Of a stretch of DNA of 64,000 nucleotides, positions 1 through 7,994 are shown piece after piece. Origin of the DNA: Alphaproteobacteria bacterium (GTDB lineage Bacteria; Pseudomonadota; Alphaproteobacteria; Micropepsales; Micropepsaceae). The stretch spans positions 1 through 64,000 of the forward strand of contig JAGWNK010000004.1 in assembly GCA_028871345.1 (NCBI GenBank), read 5' to 3'. Position numbers and translations under genes: made by a program. The first letter of the stretch is position 1; every line of letters begins with the position of its first letter. The notes below the pieces were generated by a model, which made no database searches, was not told the origin of the DNA, and saw nothing but the letters and a program-made list of their open reading frames with translations.

Positions 1-2
1 TT

Positions 3-149
3 GACTTCGTCAGCGCCTACAACTTCGCCAAGAGGCTAAAGACCCTCAAAGGTCTCACGCCCTACGAGTACATCTGCAAAGTATGGACAAAAGAGCCCGA
101 GCGGTTCACGCTTGATCCTCTCCATCAAATGCCGGGACTAAACATCTAG
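3..149 (+). CDS. IS481-family transposase, C-terminal end (cut by window edge)
   Basis: An open frame enters from the left edge and ends at TAG 147-149, giving the last 48 residues of a DDE transposase. The tail reads KGLTPYEYI, then TKEPERF and HQMPGLNI, which is the typical C-terminus of IS481-type transposases. The rest of the element lies outside the window, so its completeness and its far inverted repeat cannot be judged. The last part overlaps, on the opposite strand, the 3' end of the small gene at 106-432. The element therefore probably inserted into or beside that gene. I did not define the IS boundary with confidence. Confidence 0.85.
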   Translation, partial: DFVSAYNFAKRLKTLKGLTPYEYICKVWTKEPERFTLDPLHQMPGLNI

Positions 150-432
150 CCTTTTCTTGAGGCGTGCGGCCGGCGTGGCCGTCAATTGTCTTTGAGCCAA
201 AGCGGATGTGCGGCGGGTGAGCTGGCTCTTCTTGCTCCTCGGTATCCCACCACCTGAGAACAGCTATTGCCGCATCTTCCGGAATGACAGCGCTGCCGTC
301 CGGGTAGCGGGCGTCGGTGAGCGCATAGGCATCTTCGAGCGCGAAGTTCTTTTCGAGGCCATTCGCGCAAAACGCTTCGCAGAGCACCTGCGCAAACCGA
401 TGCTTCAAAGGACGTTCAGACATCGCAGTCAT
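106..432 (-). CDS. Hypothetical protein (108 aa), 3' end overlapping a transposase gene
   Basis: The family is not recognised. The start at 432 was chosen because its ATG overlaps the stop of the upstream gene as ATGA, with a GGAG-type Shine-Dalgarno just upstream, which implies translational coupling. The product is soluble and mixed in character, with an acidic stretch (WWDTEEQEEP) near residues 65-75. The final residues (about CLVPAFDGEDQA) are encoded by the antisense strand of the transposase end at 106-149. The natural C-terminus may therefore have been replaced by IS-derived codons. It is the last gene of a three-gene minus-strand group. Confidence 0.55.
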   Translation of the reverse strand: MTAMSERPLKHRFAQVLCEAFCANGLEKNFALEDAYALTDARYPDGSAVIPEDAAIAVLRWWDTEEQEEPAHPPHIRFGSKTIDGHAGRTPQEKARCLVPAFDGEDQA

Positions 433-764
433 GGCACCGCTCCGCTGGGCCGACGTGTGTCCGGCCGGGTCCTGTCCGTCCTCGCCCAAGGCCGGCGCCC
501 GGAGCGCACGCGAATGATACCGTTTGGAACGAACTTGGATTCATCATACTCGCAGGACGACAGCACCGAATCCGTCCAGGGCGAGCGGTCCTCGGTGCCG
601 CACAGGTTGCCTCCTTCGGTACATCGCGTTCCTCGGGCGACGGCTTCCCGCGCCGCACGCTCATCTTCAGCCGACACCCAGAGACACCTGGGGACCATCG
701 ACGAAGCCTTCCACAGCGGGCTGCGGAGGCCCCTCTTGAGCGGTGTCAGACGATACACGGGCAT
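429..764 (-). CDS. Small hypothetical protein of the MPxYRL type (111 aa)
   Basis: The N-terminus MPVYRLTPL, the following W-x-AS segment, the SAEDERAAR helix and PWTDSVLSSCEYD resemble, from memory, a family of about 80-aa alphaproteobacterial proteins of unknown function. The start at 764 is preceded by GGAGG about 8 bases upstream. The frame stays open much further upstream, but that part has no gene-like character. The C-terminal ~25 residues are basic and proline-rich and look like an extension. The gene overlaps its upstream neighbour by 19 bases and its downstream neighbour by 4 bases, consistent with one operon. Confidence 0.55.
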   Translation of the reverse strand: MPVYRLTPLKRGLRSPLWKASSMVPRCLWVSAEDERAAREAVARGTRCTEGGNLCGTEDRSPWTDSVLSSCEYDESKFVPNGIIRVRSGRRPWARTDRTRPDTRRPSGAVP

Positions 765-1108
765 GGCTCTTCCCTCCATGATGGCCTCGATGGCGCGTTC
801 GGTGTGGCGTTCTCGTCGGCGCAACAAACTTCCGTGTCTCTGCCAGCGGCAATCCGTTCGCTGAGCAACCGTGCGGACCACAATCCCAGTGGAAACGTCA
901 CGATCAATCCATAGAGCTGGGTCATCGCCAGGAGATATGGGGTGCGGCCGAGGACAACCAGGTGATCGGCGCACTGCACCACATAGTGACCGTTCGATGG
1001 ATGCGCATGCAGCAGGTCCCCGCCGACCGCAGCCATGACGAGTGAACAGGACACATAATTTGCCAGGCCAAGACCGACGCCACACTTCCATATGTTCGGA
1101 GACGCCAT
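746..1108 (-). CDS. Hypothetical protein with hydrophobic segments (120 aa)
   Basis: The family is not recognised. The ATG at 1108 has an AGGGAG Shine-Dalgarno at a good distance. The protein has a weakly hydrophobic N-terminal stretch (about residues 10-30) and a stronger one around residues 58-80 (LLAMTQLYGLIVTFPLGLWSA), so one or two membrane segments are possible. A central GHYVVQCADHLVVL segment looks like folded protein. The C-terminal 30 residues are polar and proline-rich. It is the first of three overlapping minus-strand genes and lies 162 bases downstream of the HWE kinase gene in the same direction. Confidence 0.45.
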   Translation of the reverse strand: MASPNIWKCGVGLGLANYVSCSLVMAAVGGDLLHAHPSNGHYVVQCADHLVVLGRTPYLLAMTQLYGLIVTFPLGLWSARLLSERIAAGRDTEVCCADENATPNAPSRPSWREEPCPCIV

Positions 1109-1270
1109 GGATGCTCCCTGCTGCCGCGCCTGGCCGAGTGCGGTCCCTCACGCCGACAAAACGCGCGAGAACCCATGAGGACTTTGCGGTGGTCCGATTT
1201 GTCGCACCCTCCGGATAATATCGGAAAAGCCCAACAGTTCTCGGGATAGAAGGTGACGGAAACCCGCGGT

Positions 1271-2752
1271 TCAGCCTTCGTGTGCGGCGAGTGCAGAGGC
1301 GGGCAGGATAATCCCGCAGCGCACGCCTTGCGGCAGGAATTCCAAGCCCACATGCGCGCCGCTTTCCATTTTGAGGGCACGCTCGATAAGGGTGGAACCA
1401 AAGCCGCGCGAACGTGGCGCTCGGACTAACGGCCCATCGGCTTCCTGCCAAATAAGATTGAGCTGAGACTCCGCGCAGTCCCACGTCAACCGCACGGCTC
1501 CATCAGGTACGGAAAGGGCACCGTATTTCATGGCATTGGTGCAAAGCTCGTGCAGAGCCATTCCAAGTGCCTGAGCGGCGCCGGGCGTGAGCCGTATAGC
1601 GGGCCCTTGGGCGTGAATGCGTGTGCCCGACGGATGATCGCAAAAGCCCGCTTGTGCGCGCACCAACTCGCCGACTTCCACGCCTTCCCAGTTCGAGCGA
1701 ACGAGCAGATCGTGGCAGGCTGCCAGGGCCGCAATGCGCTTGGTAAAACTTTCCGCGAATTCACGGGGGTCGCAGTCGCGGGCGGCGAGATGGGCGATCG
1801 CTTGCACCACGGCCAGCAGGTTCTTGGATCGATGGTTTACCTCTCGCATGAGCAGCGCGACCTTCTGCTCAGCTTTCCGGCTGACGGTGTCGTCTCTCAC
1901 GACGGCAACGAGTCCGGAGATATCTCCGTTGCCGCACCTGATTGCCGCCAGGCTCTCGGAGACATCGACACGGGAATCCGATTTCGTTCTGATCTGGGTC
2001 TCGATCGTGATGTTGGCTCCGCCCTGGAGTACCTGCCGGACGCGATCCCAATCTTTGTCCATCAGGTCGGGCGGAATCAGCGTCTTGATGCTGCGTCCGA
2101 TGATCTTCTCAGCAGTATAGCCATGGAGACGGGCGGCCGCCGGGTTCCAGCTCTGGATATTGCCGTGCTTGTCCAGTGCGAAGATGCCGTCAGCGGAGGC
2201 ACTGATGATGAATTCGTTGACGAGGCGAATGCCGAGGTGGCTTACATCCGATATGATCAGCCCGCGCACATGGCCGCTGTCAAGAGGCACCGGGACCGAC
2301 GACATCAATGCCGGCAAGGGGCCAATGGGGCTTTTGAGCTCGATCTCGTGTTGGACCTGGTCTCGCCGTACCAGCTCCATTATTCCGCCCATGTCCGGGG
2401 TTTGGACGACGACATCGTCCAACGCCGTGCCCAGCAATCTCTGGCGATCCCTTCCGACGATCCGGGCAAACGCGGAATTGCAGTAAAGGATAAGACCGCT
2501 ATCGGAGACCGTGAGGGCACCTTCGGCCATCTGTTCGATCAATAATTGATAGGGTTCGGCGGCGCTCTTGAGCGTGTAAACGGCAGGGCTGCCCCGCCCA
2601 TTAACGACCAACGCGTCCACCTCGCCATCGCGGATGGCGCGCAACAGTTCCTCTGCCGCCTCGGCGCGCGCTTGGGCTTTCCGCAGTTCAGCCTGCAGCC
2701 AGTGCATGTCGCCTGATGGATCGGCGGGCATTGCCCGCTGCCCCGCGTTCAT
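1271..2752 (-). CDS. PAS-domain HWE-family sensor histidine kinase
   Basis: A soluble-looking sensor kinase of 493 aa. It has an N-terminal coiled coil (about residues 15-50, QAELRKAQARAEAAEELL), then two PAS-like domains (about 65-180 and 185-310, with YCNSAFARIVGR and SWNPAAARLHGY), then the kinase core. The H-box MREVNHRSKNLLAVVQAIAH, the N-box LHELCTNAMKYGALS and the IWQEADGP segment with the W-x-E pattern identify the HWE class rather than classical HisKA. No transmembrane segment was found, so the signal is probably cytosolic (light, redox or ligand through PAS). The start at 2752 has an AAAGGG site; the frame is open to 3100, but that extension looks non-coding. No partner regulator is adjacent. 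Confidence 0.9.
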   Translation of the reverse strand: MNAGQRAMPADPSGDMHWLQAELRKAQARAEAAEELLRAIRDGEVDALVVNGRGSPAVYTLKSAAEPYQLLIEQMAEGALTVSDSGLILYCNSAFARIVGRDRQRLLGTALDDVVVQTPDMGGIMELVRRDQVQHEIELKSPIGPLPALMSSVPVPLDSGHVRGLIISDVSHLGIRLVNEFIISASADGIFALDKHGNIQSWNPAAARLHGYTAEKIIGRSIKTLIPPDLMDKDWDRVRQVLQGGANITIETQIRTKSDSRVDVSESLAAIRCGNGDISGLVAVVRDDTVSRKAEQKVALLMREVNHRSKNLLAVVQAIAHLAARDCDPREFAESFTKRIAALAACHDLLVRSNWEGVEVGELVRAQAGFCDHPSGTRIHAQGPAIRLTPGAAQALGMALHELCTNAMKYGALSVPDGAVRLTWDCAESQLNLIWQEADGPLVRAPRSRGFGSTLIERALKMESGAHVGLEFLPQGVRCGIILPASALAAHEG

Positions 2753-3118
2753 TTCAGCCCTTTGCGATCCAGAAAAGGGAAACTGCACCCACCAAGCAAC
2801 CGGGCCAAGAGCGCCGCCGCCGGTCCGAGCGTGCTTTCCGCCGGAAATCAGCCGCCCACCACATCGCTCCCCCAAAGTTCCCAAGCGCCCGTCGGCGCCA
2901 TGCTCTTGGAAGCTCTGATCGAGGATACAGCCTGAGACACTCCAGCGAAAGTCTTGCGTGCATTGGAGCGCTCCAACCAAATTGACCAAATCCGCTGGTC
3001 GGCAGCCAATTTTTCGATCACAGGCTAACGGCGAGCGTTTGTAGGCACCTCTTGCTGGTCTCCCGCTCAGAACTTGCGTTGCGATCCACTCTCGACCCAA
3101 CGGGGTGGAGCTGCAAGC
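2753..3118. other. Gene-free stretch between the HWE kinase and the crotonase
   Basis: Open frames run through these 366 bases on both strands, but none has a convincing start, Shine-Dalgarno site or protein-like composition. The region should carry the promoter of the minus-strand kinase and the 3' end of the minus-strand crotonase transcript. I found no clear terminator hairpin or operator in it. Confidence 0.5.
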
Positions 3119-3922
3119 CTATCGCGTCTCGCGCGGCGGGCGTTTCTCGAGGAAGGCGCAGATGCCTTCTTCGGCCTCCAGGTGCAGCATGTTCTCGGTC
3201 ATCACCCGCGCGGCGTCGTCATAGGCTTCGCTCAAGCCCATCTCGAGCTGGCGATAGAAGGTTTCCTTGCCTTTCTTCACGGCAATGCGCGGCTTCGACG
3301 CGATGAGGTTCGCGAGGGCCATGGTCTCGCGTTCCAAGTCCTCCGGCACCGTCATGCGGTTGATCAATCCGAGGTGCCAGGCCTGCGACGCGGATACGGC
3401 TTCGCCTGTCAACAGCATTTCCATCGCATGCTTGCGCGACAGGTTGCGCGACAGCGCCACGGCCGGCGTCGAGCAGAACAGGCCGATGTTCACGCCTGGC
3501 GTGGCGAACGAGGCCGACGAGGAGGCGACGGCGAGATCGCAGCTCGCCACCAGCTGGCAGCCCGCCGCGGTGGCGATGCCCTGGACCTCGGCGATCACGG
3601 GCTTGGGATGGCGCACGATGGTCTGCATCAGGGCGGAGCAGCGGGCGAAGAGGGCGGCGAACGCCGCCTTGCCATGGTCGATGTCCTTGCGGTGGGCTGT
3701 CATCTCCTTGAGGTCATGGCCGGCACAATAGGCGGGGCCGGCGGCGGCCAGCACGATGACGCGGACGGCAGTGCTGCGCGCCGCCTGATCGAGAGCCGAT
3801 TGCAGGGCCAGCATCAGCGCTTCGCTGAGGGCATTGCGCGCCTGGGGCCGGTTCATGGTCAGGCGCAGGACGCGGTCGACCTGGGCGGCCAAGACCAGCG
3901 GAGTCGAAGACGGTGCATTCAT
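3119..3922 (-). CDS. Enoyl-CoA hydratase/isomerase family protein (ECHDC3-like)
   Basis: A crotonase-fold protein of 267 aa. The oxyanion-hole region YCAGHDLKEM (residues 65-74) and GIATAAGCQLVASCDLAVA (about 115-133) match the ECHDC3 group, including GLFCSTPAVAL and the final LEKRPP. The two acidic residues used by classical enoyl-CoA hydratase are replaced: Gln123 sits where Glu144 is expected and Gly143 where Glu164 is expected. Simple hydration is therefore unlikely and the substrate is unknown. The start at 3922 (MNAPSS) fits the family; an upstream in-frame ATG at 3994 would add a poor leader that spans a 16-bp palindrome. Divergent from rplM. Confidence 0.88.
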   Translation of the reverse strand: MNAPSSTPLVLAAQVDRVLRLTMNRPQARNALSEALMLALQSALDQAARSTAVRVIVLAAAGPAYCAGHDLKEMTAHRKDIDHGKAAFAALFARCSALMQTIVRHPKPVIAEVQGIATAAGCQLVASCDLAVASSSASFATPGVNIGLFCSTPAVALSRNLSRKHAMEMLLTGEAVSASQAWHLGLINRMTVPEDLERETMALANLIASKPRIAVKKGKETFYRQLEMGLSEAYDDAARVMTENMLHLEAEEGICAFLEKRPPRETR

Positions 3923-3975
3923 AGGACGACTGTAGGGGGTGGCGGGCCCGGGCCCAAGAGTGCCGGCATCATCTA

Positions 3976-3991
3976 CGGTATTATAATACCG
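3976..3991. promoter_or_regulatory. Perfect 16-bp palindrome, possible operator
   Basis: CGGTATTATAATACCG is an exact inverted repeat without a spacer. It lies 53 bases upstream of the crotonase start and 90 bases upstream of rplM, so it sits in the divergent promoter region. Its AT-rich centre stands out in GC-rich DNA and contains TATAAT-like hexamers on both strands. It could be a repressor site or a -10 region; which protein binds is unknown. Confidence 0.5.
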
Positions 3992-4025
3992 CACATGGAA
4001 AATGCCGCCCCGACGGGCTTTTCCC

Positions 4026-4054
4026 TTGACGCCGCCTGCAGCGACCCGTAGAAG
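4026..4054 (+). promoter_or_regulatory. Candidate rplM-rpsI promoter
   Basis: TTGACG (4026-4031) and TAGAAG (4049-4054) are separated by 17 bases, which matches housekeeping sigma-70 spacing. They lie directly upstream of the rplM start and predict a leader of roughly 20 bases. This is assigned from sequence alone. Confidence 0.5.
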
Positions 4055-4081
4055 GGCCCCCGCTCAAACGGAACAACACAC

Positions 4082-4558
4082 ATGAAAACCTACTCGGCCA
4101 AGGCCTCCGAGATCGAGAAGAAGTGGGTCGTGATCGACGCCAGCGGGCTGGTGGTCGGCCGTCTTGCCTCGCTCGTCGCGCTGCGCTTGCGCGGCAAGCA
4201 CAAGCCCGGCTTCACGCCGCACATGGACTGCGGCGACAACGTCATCATCGTCAACGCCGCCAAGGTGCTGCTCACCGGCCAGAAGCTGAAGAAGAAGGTG
4301 TACTACCACCACACCGGCTACATCGGCGGCATCAAGGAGCGCGTCGCGGGTGACATCATGCGCGGGGCACATCCCGAGCGGATCGTCGAGAAGGCGGTGG
4401 AGCGCATGCTGCCGCGCGGTCCCCTCGGCCGGCGCCAGCTCGCCAACCTGCGCGTCTATCCGGGGGCGGAGCATCCCCACGAGGCGCAGCAGCCTGAGAA
4501 GATCGACATCGCCAAAATGAATCCCAAGAACACCAGACACCACGTGAAGGCGGCCTGA
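4082..4558 (+). CDS. rplM: 50S ribosomal protein L13
   Basis: L13 is an early-assembly protein of the large ribosomal subunit. The 158-aa product has the usual length for alphaproteobacteria. It carries the characteristic [16 protein letters not shown] start, the [12 protein letters not shown] strand, [12 protein letters not shown] and the [24 protein letters not shown] block. The C-terminal extension ([13 protein letters not shown]) is normal for the group. rpsI begins one base after its stop codon, the conserved L13-S9 operon. Confidence 0.98.
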   Translation: MKTYSAKASEIEKKWVVIDASGLVVGRLASLVALRLRGKHKPGFTPHMDCGDNVIIVNAAKVLLTGQKLKKKVYYHHTGYIGGIKERVAGDIMRGAHPERIVEKAVERMLPRGPLGRRQLANLRVYPGAEHPHEAQQPEKIDIAKMNPKNTRHHVKAA

Positions 4559-4559
4559 C

Positions 4560-5057
4560 ATGGCAGAAGATGTGAAGAGCTTCGGCGACCTGAAATCCAC
4601 GCTGATCAAGGCGAAGACGCAGGTGCCGGCGGGCCAGGCGGCCGAGCAGGGCGCCTCGAAGAAGGACGCCAAGGGCCGAGCCTATGCCACCGGCCGGCGC
4701 AAGGACGCGGTCGCCCGCGTCTGGATCAAGCCGGGCAAGGGCGTGATCACGGTCAACAACAAGGAAGAGAAGGTCTACTTCGCACGACCGGTGCTGCGCA
4801 TGATCCTGCGCCAACCGCTGATCGCGGCGGGCCGCGACGGCCAGTTCGACGTCATCGTCTCGGTGACGGGTGGCGGCTTGTCGGGGCAGGCCGGCGCGGT
4901 GCGTCACGGCATCAGTCGGGCCCTGGTGGCCTATGAGCCGGGGCTGCGCGCGGTGCTGAAGCCCGGCGGCTTCCTGACGCGCGATCCGCGCGCCGTGGAG
5001 CGCAAGAAGTACGGCCGTCCCAAGGCGCGCCGCAGCTTCCAGTTCTCGAAGCGCTGA
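4560..5057 (+). CDS. rpsI: 30S ribosomal protein S9
   Basis: S9 is a small-subunit protein whose C-terminal tail contacts tRNA in the P site. The 165-aa product has an N-terminal extension of about 35 residues before the conserved core, which starts at [20 protein letters not shown]. The tail [18 protein letters not shown] is intact. The ATG follows the rplM stop by one base, so the two are surely co-transcribed. In many alphaproteobacteria argC follows closely; here argC is about 10 kb further on. Confidence 0.98.
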   Translation: MAEDVKSFGDLKSTLIKAKTQVPAGQAAEQGASKKDAKGRAYATGRRKDAVARVWIKPGKGVITVNNKEEKVYFARPVLRMILRQPLIAAGRDGQFDVIVSVTGGGLSGQAGAVRHGISRALVAYEPGLRAVLKPGGFLTRDPRAVERKKYGRPKARRSFQFSKR

Positions 5058-5385
5058 TCGGGGTTACAGGACATTGGGCAGCGGCTTGCGGAAACGCAGG
5101 CCGCTGTCTTGCTTTCGAGAAGCAGTGGGCAACGGCGGAACGTCGCCTCGTTTCGCGCGAGGCGGCGCTTGTCGGCACGGGGAACACACCCATCGCGGGG
5201 TCGCTTGCTTCCCGATCAACCCCATCTACTTGAAACTCATAAGCAAAAACGGATCGAACCGGTTTCGGTGCTCGTCGCGCGAATTCGACAACAAATTCCG
5301 AGTTCTACATGCTCCGGTTGGGGATTAACTACCCGTTATACGAGTGGTTGCATACTTGAGCGCCTGTATCTCTCTGGTGAATAGG
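5058..5385. other. Gene-free stretch downstream of rpsI
   Basis: Short open frames exist in these 328 bases, but none has a good start or family resemblance. The composition becomes more AT-rich toward the right (about 5215-5345), as expected for the promoter region of the following DUF2336 gene. I could not fix a terminator for the ribosomal operon here. Confidence 0.45.
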
Positions 5386-6645
5386 ATGCAAGAGCCGAAC
5401 AGACGACTTCTCGTTGCGGGGTCACCGTCATCGGTGCCCGCAGCACTCCTGCGAGCCCTGGAAGACCGGACCAGACTTGCCCAGCAGGAGCTGGCCCAGC
5501 GGACCGATGCCGGCGACGATGTCCTGGCCTATCTCGCCGAACATGGCGGGGTTACGACACGGCGAGCCGTCGCCGCCAACCTTGCGGCACCACGCAGCGC
5601 GAACCTGCGCCTCTGCGACGACGAGGAAGAGGACGTACGAGGCGAGCTGGCCCGCAAGATCGCACGGCTTCTTCCGGACATCTCTCCCAACGAAGCCAGC
5701 AGCCTTCGCGATCACTGCGTTGAGCTCCTGGAAAAGCTCGCCAACGATCAAGCACCGCGTGTCCGCGGCATGCTCGCCGAAGAAATCAAGCGGCTGGCTT
5801 GTGTACCCAAGTCCGTGGTCGACCGTCTGGCTCACGACGTCGAGGAGATCGTGTCGACCCCGATCCTGGAATATTCGCCGCTGCTGTCGGATGCGGATCT
5901 CATCGAGATCATTGCCGGCGCCCAGGTCGAGCGGGTGCTGACGGCCATTGCCCGCCGCCAGCCGCTAGGCGCCGACGTCAGCGACGCCGTCGTCGGATCC
6001 CTGGATATTCCCGTCCTTGCGACACTGCTCGCCAACCCAAAGGCGACGGTTCGTACGGAAACGCTCTACCGGATCGCCGTGTCCGCGGAGAAGATTTCCG
6101 CTCTGCACGAGCTGCTGGTGTTGCGCAGCGATTTGTCGGTGCGAACCATCCGCCGCCTGGCCACGTTTGTCGGAACGAAGCTTCTCGAAATGCTCGCCGA
6201 CCGGCATAACCTGGATGAAGCGACCAGTGAGATCATTCACCGCCGCCTGCAAGAACGCCTGCAAAAAGACAGCGAGAACGACACGGACGCCGCTGCGCGC
6301 CTGCCGGCAAGAATGCGCGACGCGATCGATGAAGAGACCGTCGAGATTGCCGTTCGGCGCGGCGACAAGGTCGCCGTCGTCCGCGCCCTCGCGACGTTGA
6401 CGGAGGTTCCGCCCGACACGATCCGCTGCGCCTTCGAAGCGCGCGCGCCCCACGCGATGATCGCGCTCGTCTGGAAGGCGGGCCTTTCCATGCGCCTGGC
6501 CTATCACATCCAGGTCTTCGTCATGCACCTTGCTCCCTCCGACCGCGTCGCGGCGCGGAACGGCAAGTACTTTCCCTTCACCAAGGAGGAAATGGCGTGG
6601 CAATTGGGGATACTTGGCGTTCTTCCTCCAACCGGCCAAGCCTGA
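5386..6645 (+). CDS. DUF2336 domain protein with HEAT-like helical repeats
   Basis: A 419-aa all-helical cytoplasmic protein of the DUF2336 type, which is common in alphaproteobacteria. The N-terminal two thirds read as HEAT-like repeats, with recurring AVAANLA, VRGELARKIARLLP and VRGMLAEEIKRLA segments. The molecular role is unknown; some members lie near sensory and motility genes. I chose ATG 5386 (MQEPNRR); an in-frame GTG at 5344 would add 14 residues, and neither has a strong Shine-Dalgarno site. It has no operon partner, with 145 bases to the next gene. Confidence 0.75.
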   Translation: MQEPNRRLLVAGSPSSVPAALLRALEDRTRLAQQELAQRTDAGDDVLAYLAEHGGVTTRRAVAANLAAPRSANLRLCDDEEEDVRGELARKIARLLPDISPNEASSLRDHCVELLEKLANDQAPRVRGMLAEEIKRLACVPKSVVDRLAHDVEEIVSTPILEYSPLLSDADLIEIIAGAQVERVLTAIARRQPLGADVSDAVVGSLDIPVLATLLANPKATVRTETLYRIAVSAEKISALHELLVLRSDLSVRTIRRLATFVGTKLLEMLADRHNLDEATSEIIHRRLQERLQKDSENDTDAAARLPARMRDAIDEETVEIAVRRGDKVAVVRALATLTEVPPDTIRCAFEARAPHAMIALVWKAGLSMRLAYHIQVFVMHLAPSDRVAARNGKYFPFTKEEMAWQLGILGVLPPTGQA

Positions 6646-6730
6646 CCTTGGTCATCGTATCGCGGAACAATTGCTTCATGGCCGCGCGGCATCAGGATGC
6701 AAGGCATCGGGACGAATTGAGGTATTCTTG

Positions 6731-6758
6731 TTGACTCCTATATCTCGCCGGTTATAGG
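6731..6758 (+). promoter_or_regulatory. ArsR-gene promoter overlapped by an inverted repeat
   Basis: TTGACT (6731-6736) and TATAGG (6753-6758) are 16 bases apart and make a plausible promoter. The same DNA holds the perfect inverted repeat CCTATA-N10-TATAGG (6737-6758), whose right half coincides with the -10 element. This is the layout expected for an autorepressed ArsR-type gene, which starts 32 bases further on. Confidence 0.55.
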
Positions 6759-6790
6759 TTCAACCGATAGCCCGTGAGTTATCGATCGCA

Positions 6791-7114
6791 GTGCCCCAGA
6801 CCCACGATGACCTGTTCCGGACGCTCGCCGATCCGACGCGTAGGGCCATCTTCGAACGGCTCTGCCGCGAAGGGGAACAGACAGTGTGGGCGCTAACGGA
6901 GCGCGCGGGCGTTTCACAGCCGGCCGTCTCCAAGCATTTGAGGGTACTAAAGCAGGCCCGCCTGGTACGCGACCGCCACGCCGGCCGCGAAACGCATTAC
7001 AGCGCGCAACTCGGTGCCTTGGCCCCGTTGATCGACTGGACAGGCCAAATGACCGGATTTTGGCAGAACCGCTTCGACCGCCTCGAAGACCTTCTCAAGA
7101 GGATGGACCAATGA
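6791..7114 (+). CDS. ArsR-family winged-helix transcriptional regulator
   Basis: A 107-aa repressor-type regulator. The HTH reads LADPTRRAIFERLCREGEQTV, then SQPAVSKHLRVLKQARLV, with the wing DRHAGRETHYSA. There is no metal-binding cysteine motif in the recognition helix, so it belongs to the SdpR/AHSA1-associated branch rather than the metal sensors. It starts at GTG 6791 and its stop overlaps the next gene's start (ATGA), so the SRPBCC protein is made in a coupled way. The promoter carries an inverted repeat suitable for autoregulation. Confidence 0.9.
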   Translation: MPQTHDDLFRTLADPTRRAIFERLCREGEQTVWALTERAGVSQPAVSKHLRVLKQARLVRDRHAGRETHYSAQLGALAPLIDWTGQMTGFWQNRFDRLEDLLKRMDQ

Positions 7115-7515
7115 ACAAACCCGAGACGTTGTCCGTCGTTATCGAACGCGAGGTTCCGCATCCGCCTGAGAAGATCTGGCGGGCGCTTACCCAGCCGCAC
7201 CTGATCGAGGCCTGGCTGATGAAGAATGATTTCAAGCCTGCCATGGACCACCAATTCAGTTTTCGCGCAGACTGGGGCAGCGTCGCGTGCAAGGTCCTGG
7301 CCATCGAACCGAACAAGACGCTGTCCTACACCTGGGCCGCATACGGCTTGGAAAGTGTCGTCACCTGGACTCTCACGCCCACCGGCACCGGAACGCATTT
7401 GCGCATGGAGCAGTCCGGATTCCGCCCCGACCAGCAGCAGGCCTACCAGGGCGCAAGTTTCGGGTGGCAGAATTTCCTGGCCAATCTCGAGCAAGTCTTG
7501 GCGCAGGCGGAATGA
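7111..7515 (+). CDS. SRPBCC (AHSA1-type) domain protein
   Basis: A 134-aa helix-grip protein of the Hsp90-activator-homologue/START-like superfamily. It begins with a conserved VVIEREVPHPPEKIWRALTQPHLIEAWLM and ends with a long helix, GWQNFLANLEQVL. Such proteins bind hydrophobic ligands. Pairing with an ArsR regulator by a 4-base overlap is a very common arrangement, but the ligand and role are unknown. The start at 7111 follows from the overlap. Confidence 0.88.
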   Translation: MNKPETLSVVIEREVPHPPEKIWRALTQPHLIEAWLMKNDFKPAMDHQFSFRADWGSVACKVLAIEPNKTLSYTWAAYGLESVVTWTLTPTGTGTHLRMEQSGFRPDQQQAYQGASFGWQNFLANLEQVLAQAE

Positions 7516-7555
7516 CATCGAGCCGTGCAAAGCGTTTGGGCGGAAGAGAGACGGC

Positions 7556-7945
7556 ATGACGAACAGCGCATCGCGGAACAAGTCTCCATCCCAGATGATC
7601 GACGCGCGGATCAAGGAACTCGGCGACTGGCGGGGAAAGATGCTCAGCCGGCTGCGCGCCTTGATCAAGGAGGCCGATCCCGATGTCGTCGAGGAATGGA
7701 AGTGGAGGGGTGTTCCGGTATGGTATCATGACGGGATGGTCTGCACCGGCGAGACTTACAAGAACGCCGTGAAGATGACCTTCGCCAAAGGCGCCGCCTT
7801 GGATGATCCCGCGCACTTGTTCAATTCCAGCCTTGACGGGAACACCAGGCGCGCCATCGATATCCACGAAGGCGAGACGATCAACGCCGAGGCACTGAAG
7901 AAGCTCGTCCGGGCAGCGGTGGCGCTCAACAAATCAAAGAGCTGA
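7556..7945 (+). CDS. DUF1801 (YdhG-like) family protein
   Basis: A 129-aa protein of the DUF1801 fold, marked by VVEEWKWRGVPVWYHDGMVC, KMTFAKGAAL and LFNSSLDGNTRRAIDI. The function is not established. The ATG at 7556 has GGAAGAGAG just upstream. It follows the SRPBCC gene by 40 bases and is often found with ArsR/SRPBCC pairs, so it is probably the third gene of the same transcript. The protein has no signal peptide or membrane segment. Confidence 0.82.
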   Translation: MTNSASRNKSPSQMIDARIKELGDWRGKMLSRLRALIKEADPDVVEEWKWRGVPVWYHDGMVCTGETYKNAVKMTFAKGAALDDPAHLFNSSLDGNTRRAIDIHEGETINAEALKKLVRAAVALNKSKS

Positions 7946-7994
7946 CCGGGAGGCGATCACGATCGCTTTCTGCATCCCGCCGTCGCCATTCGCG

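Noticed and set aside
429-1484. A 351-codon minus-strand open frame
   Set aside because: Only its last 111 codons (start 764) look like a protein and have a ribosome site; the rest is antisense or out of frame with better genes.
1550-2545. A 331-codon plus-strand open frame
   Set aside because: It is the mirror of the HWE kinase gene, whose motifs are unmistakable on the other strand.
3074-4051. A 325-codon plus-strand open frame rich in His, Arg and Gly
   Set aside because: It is antisense to the crotonase gene and has the composition typical of shadows in GC-rich DNA.
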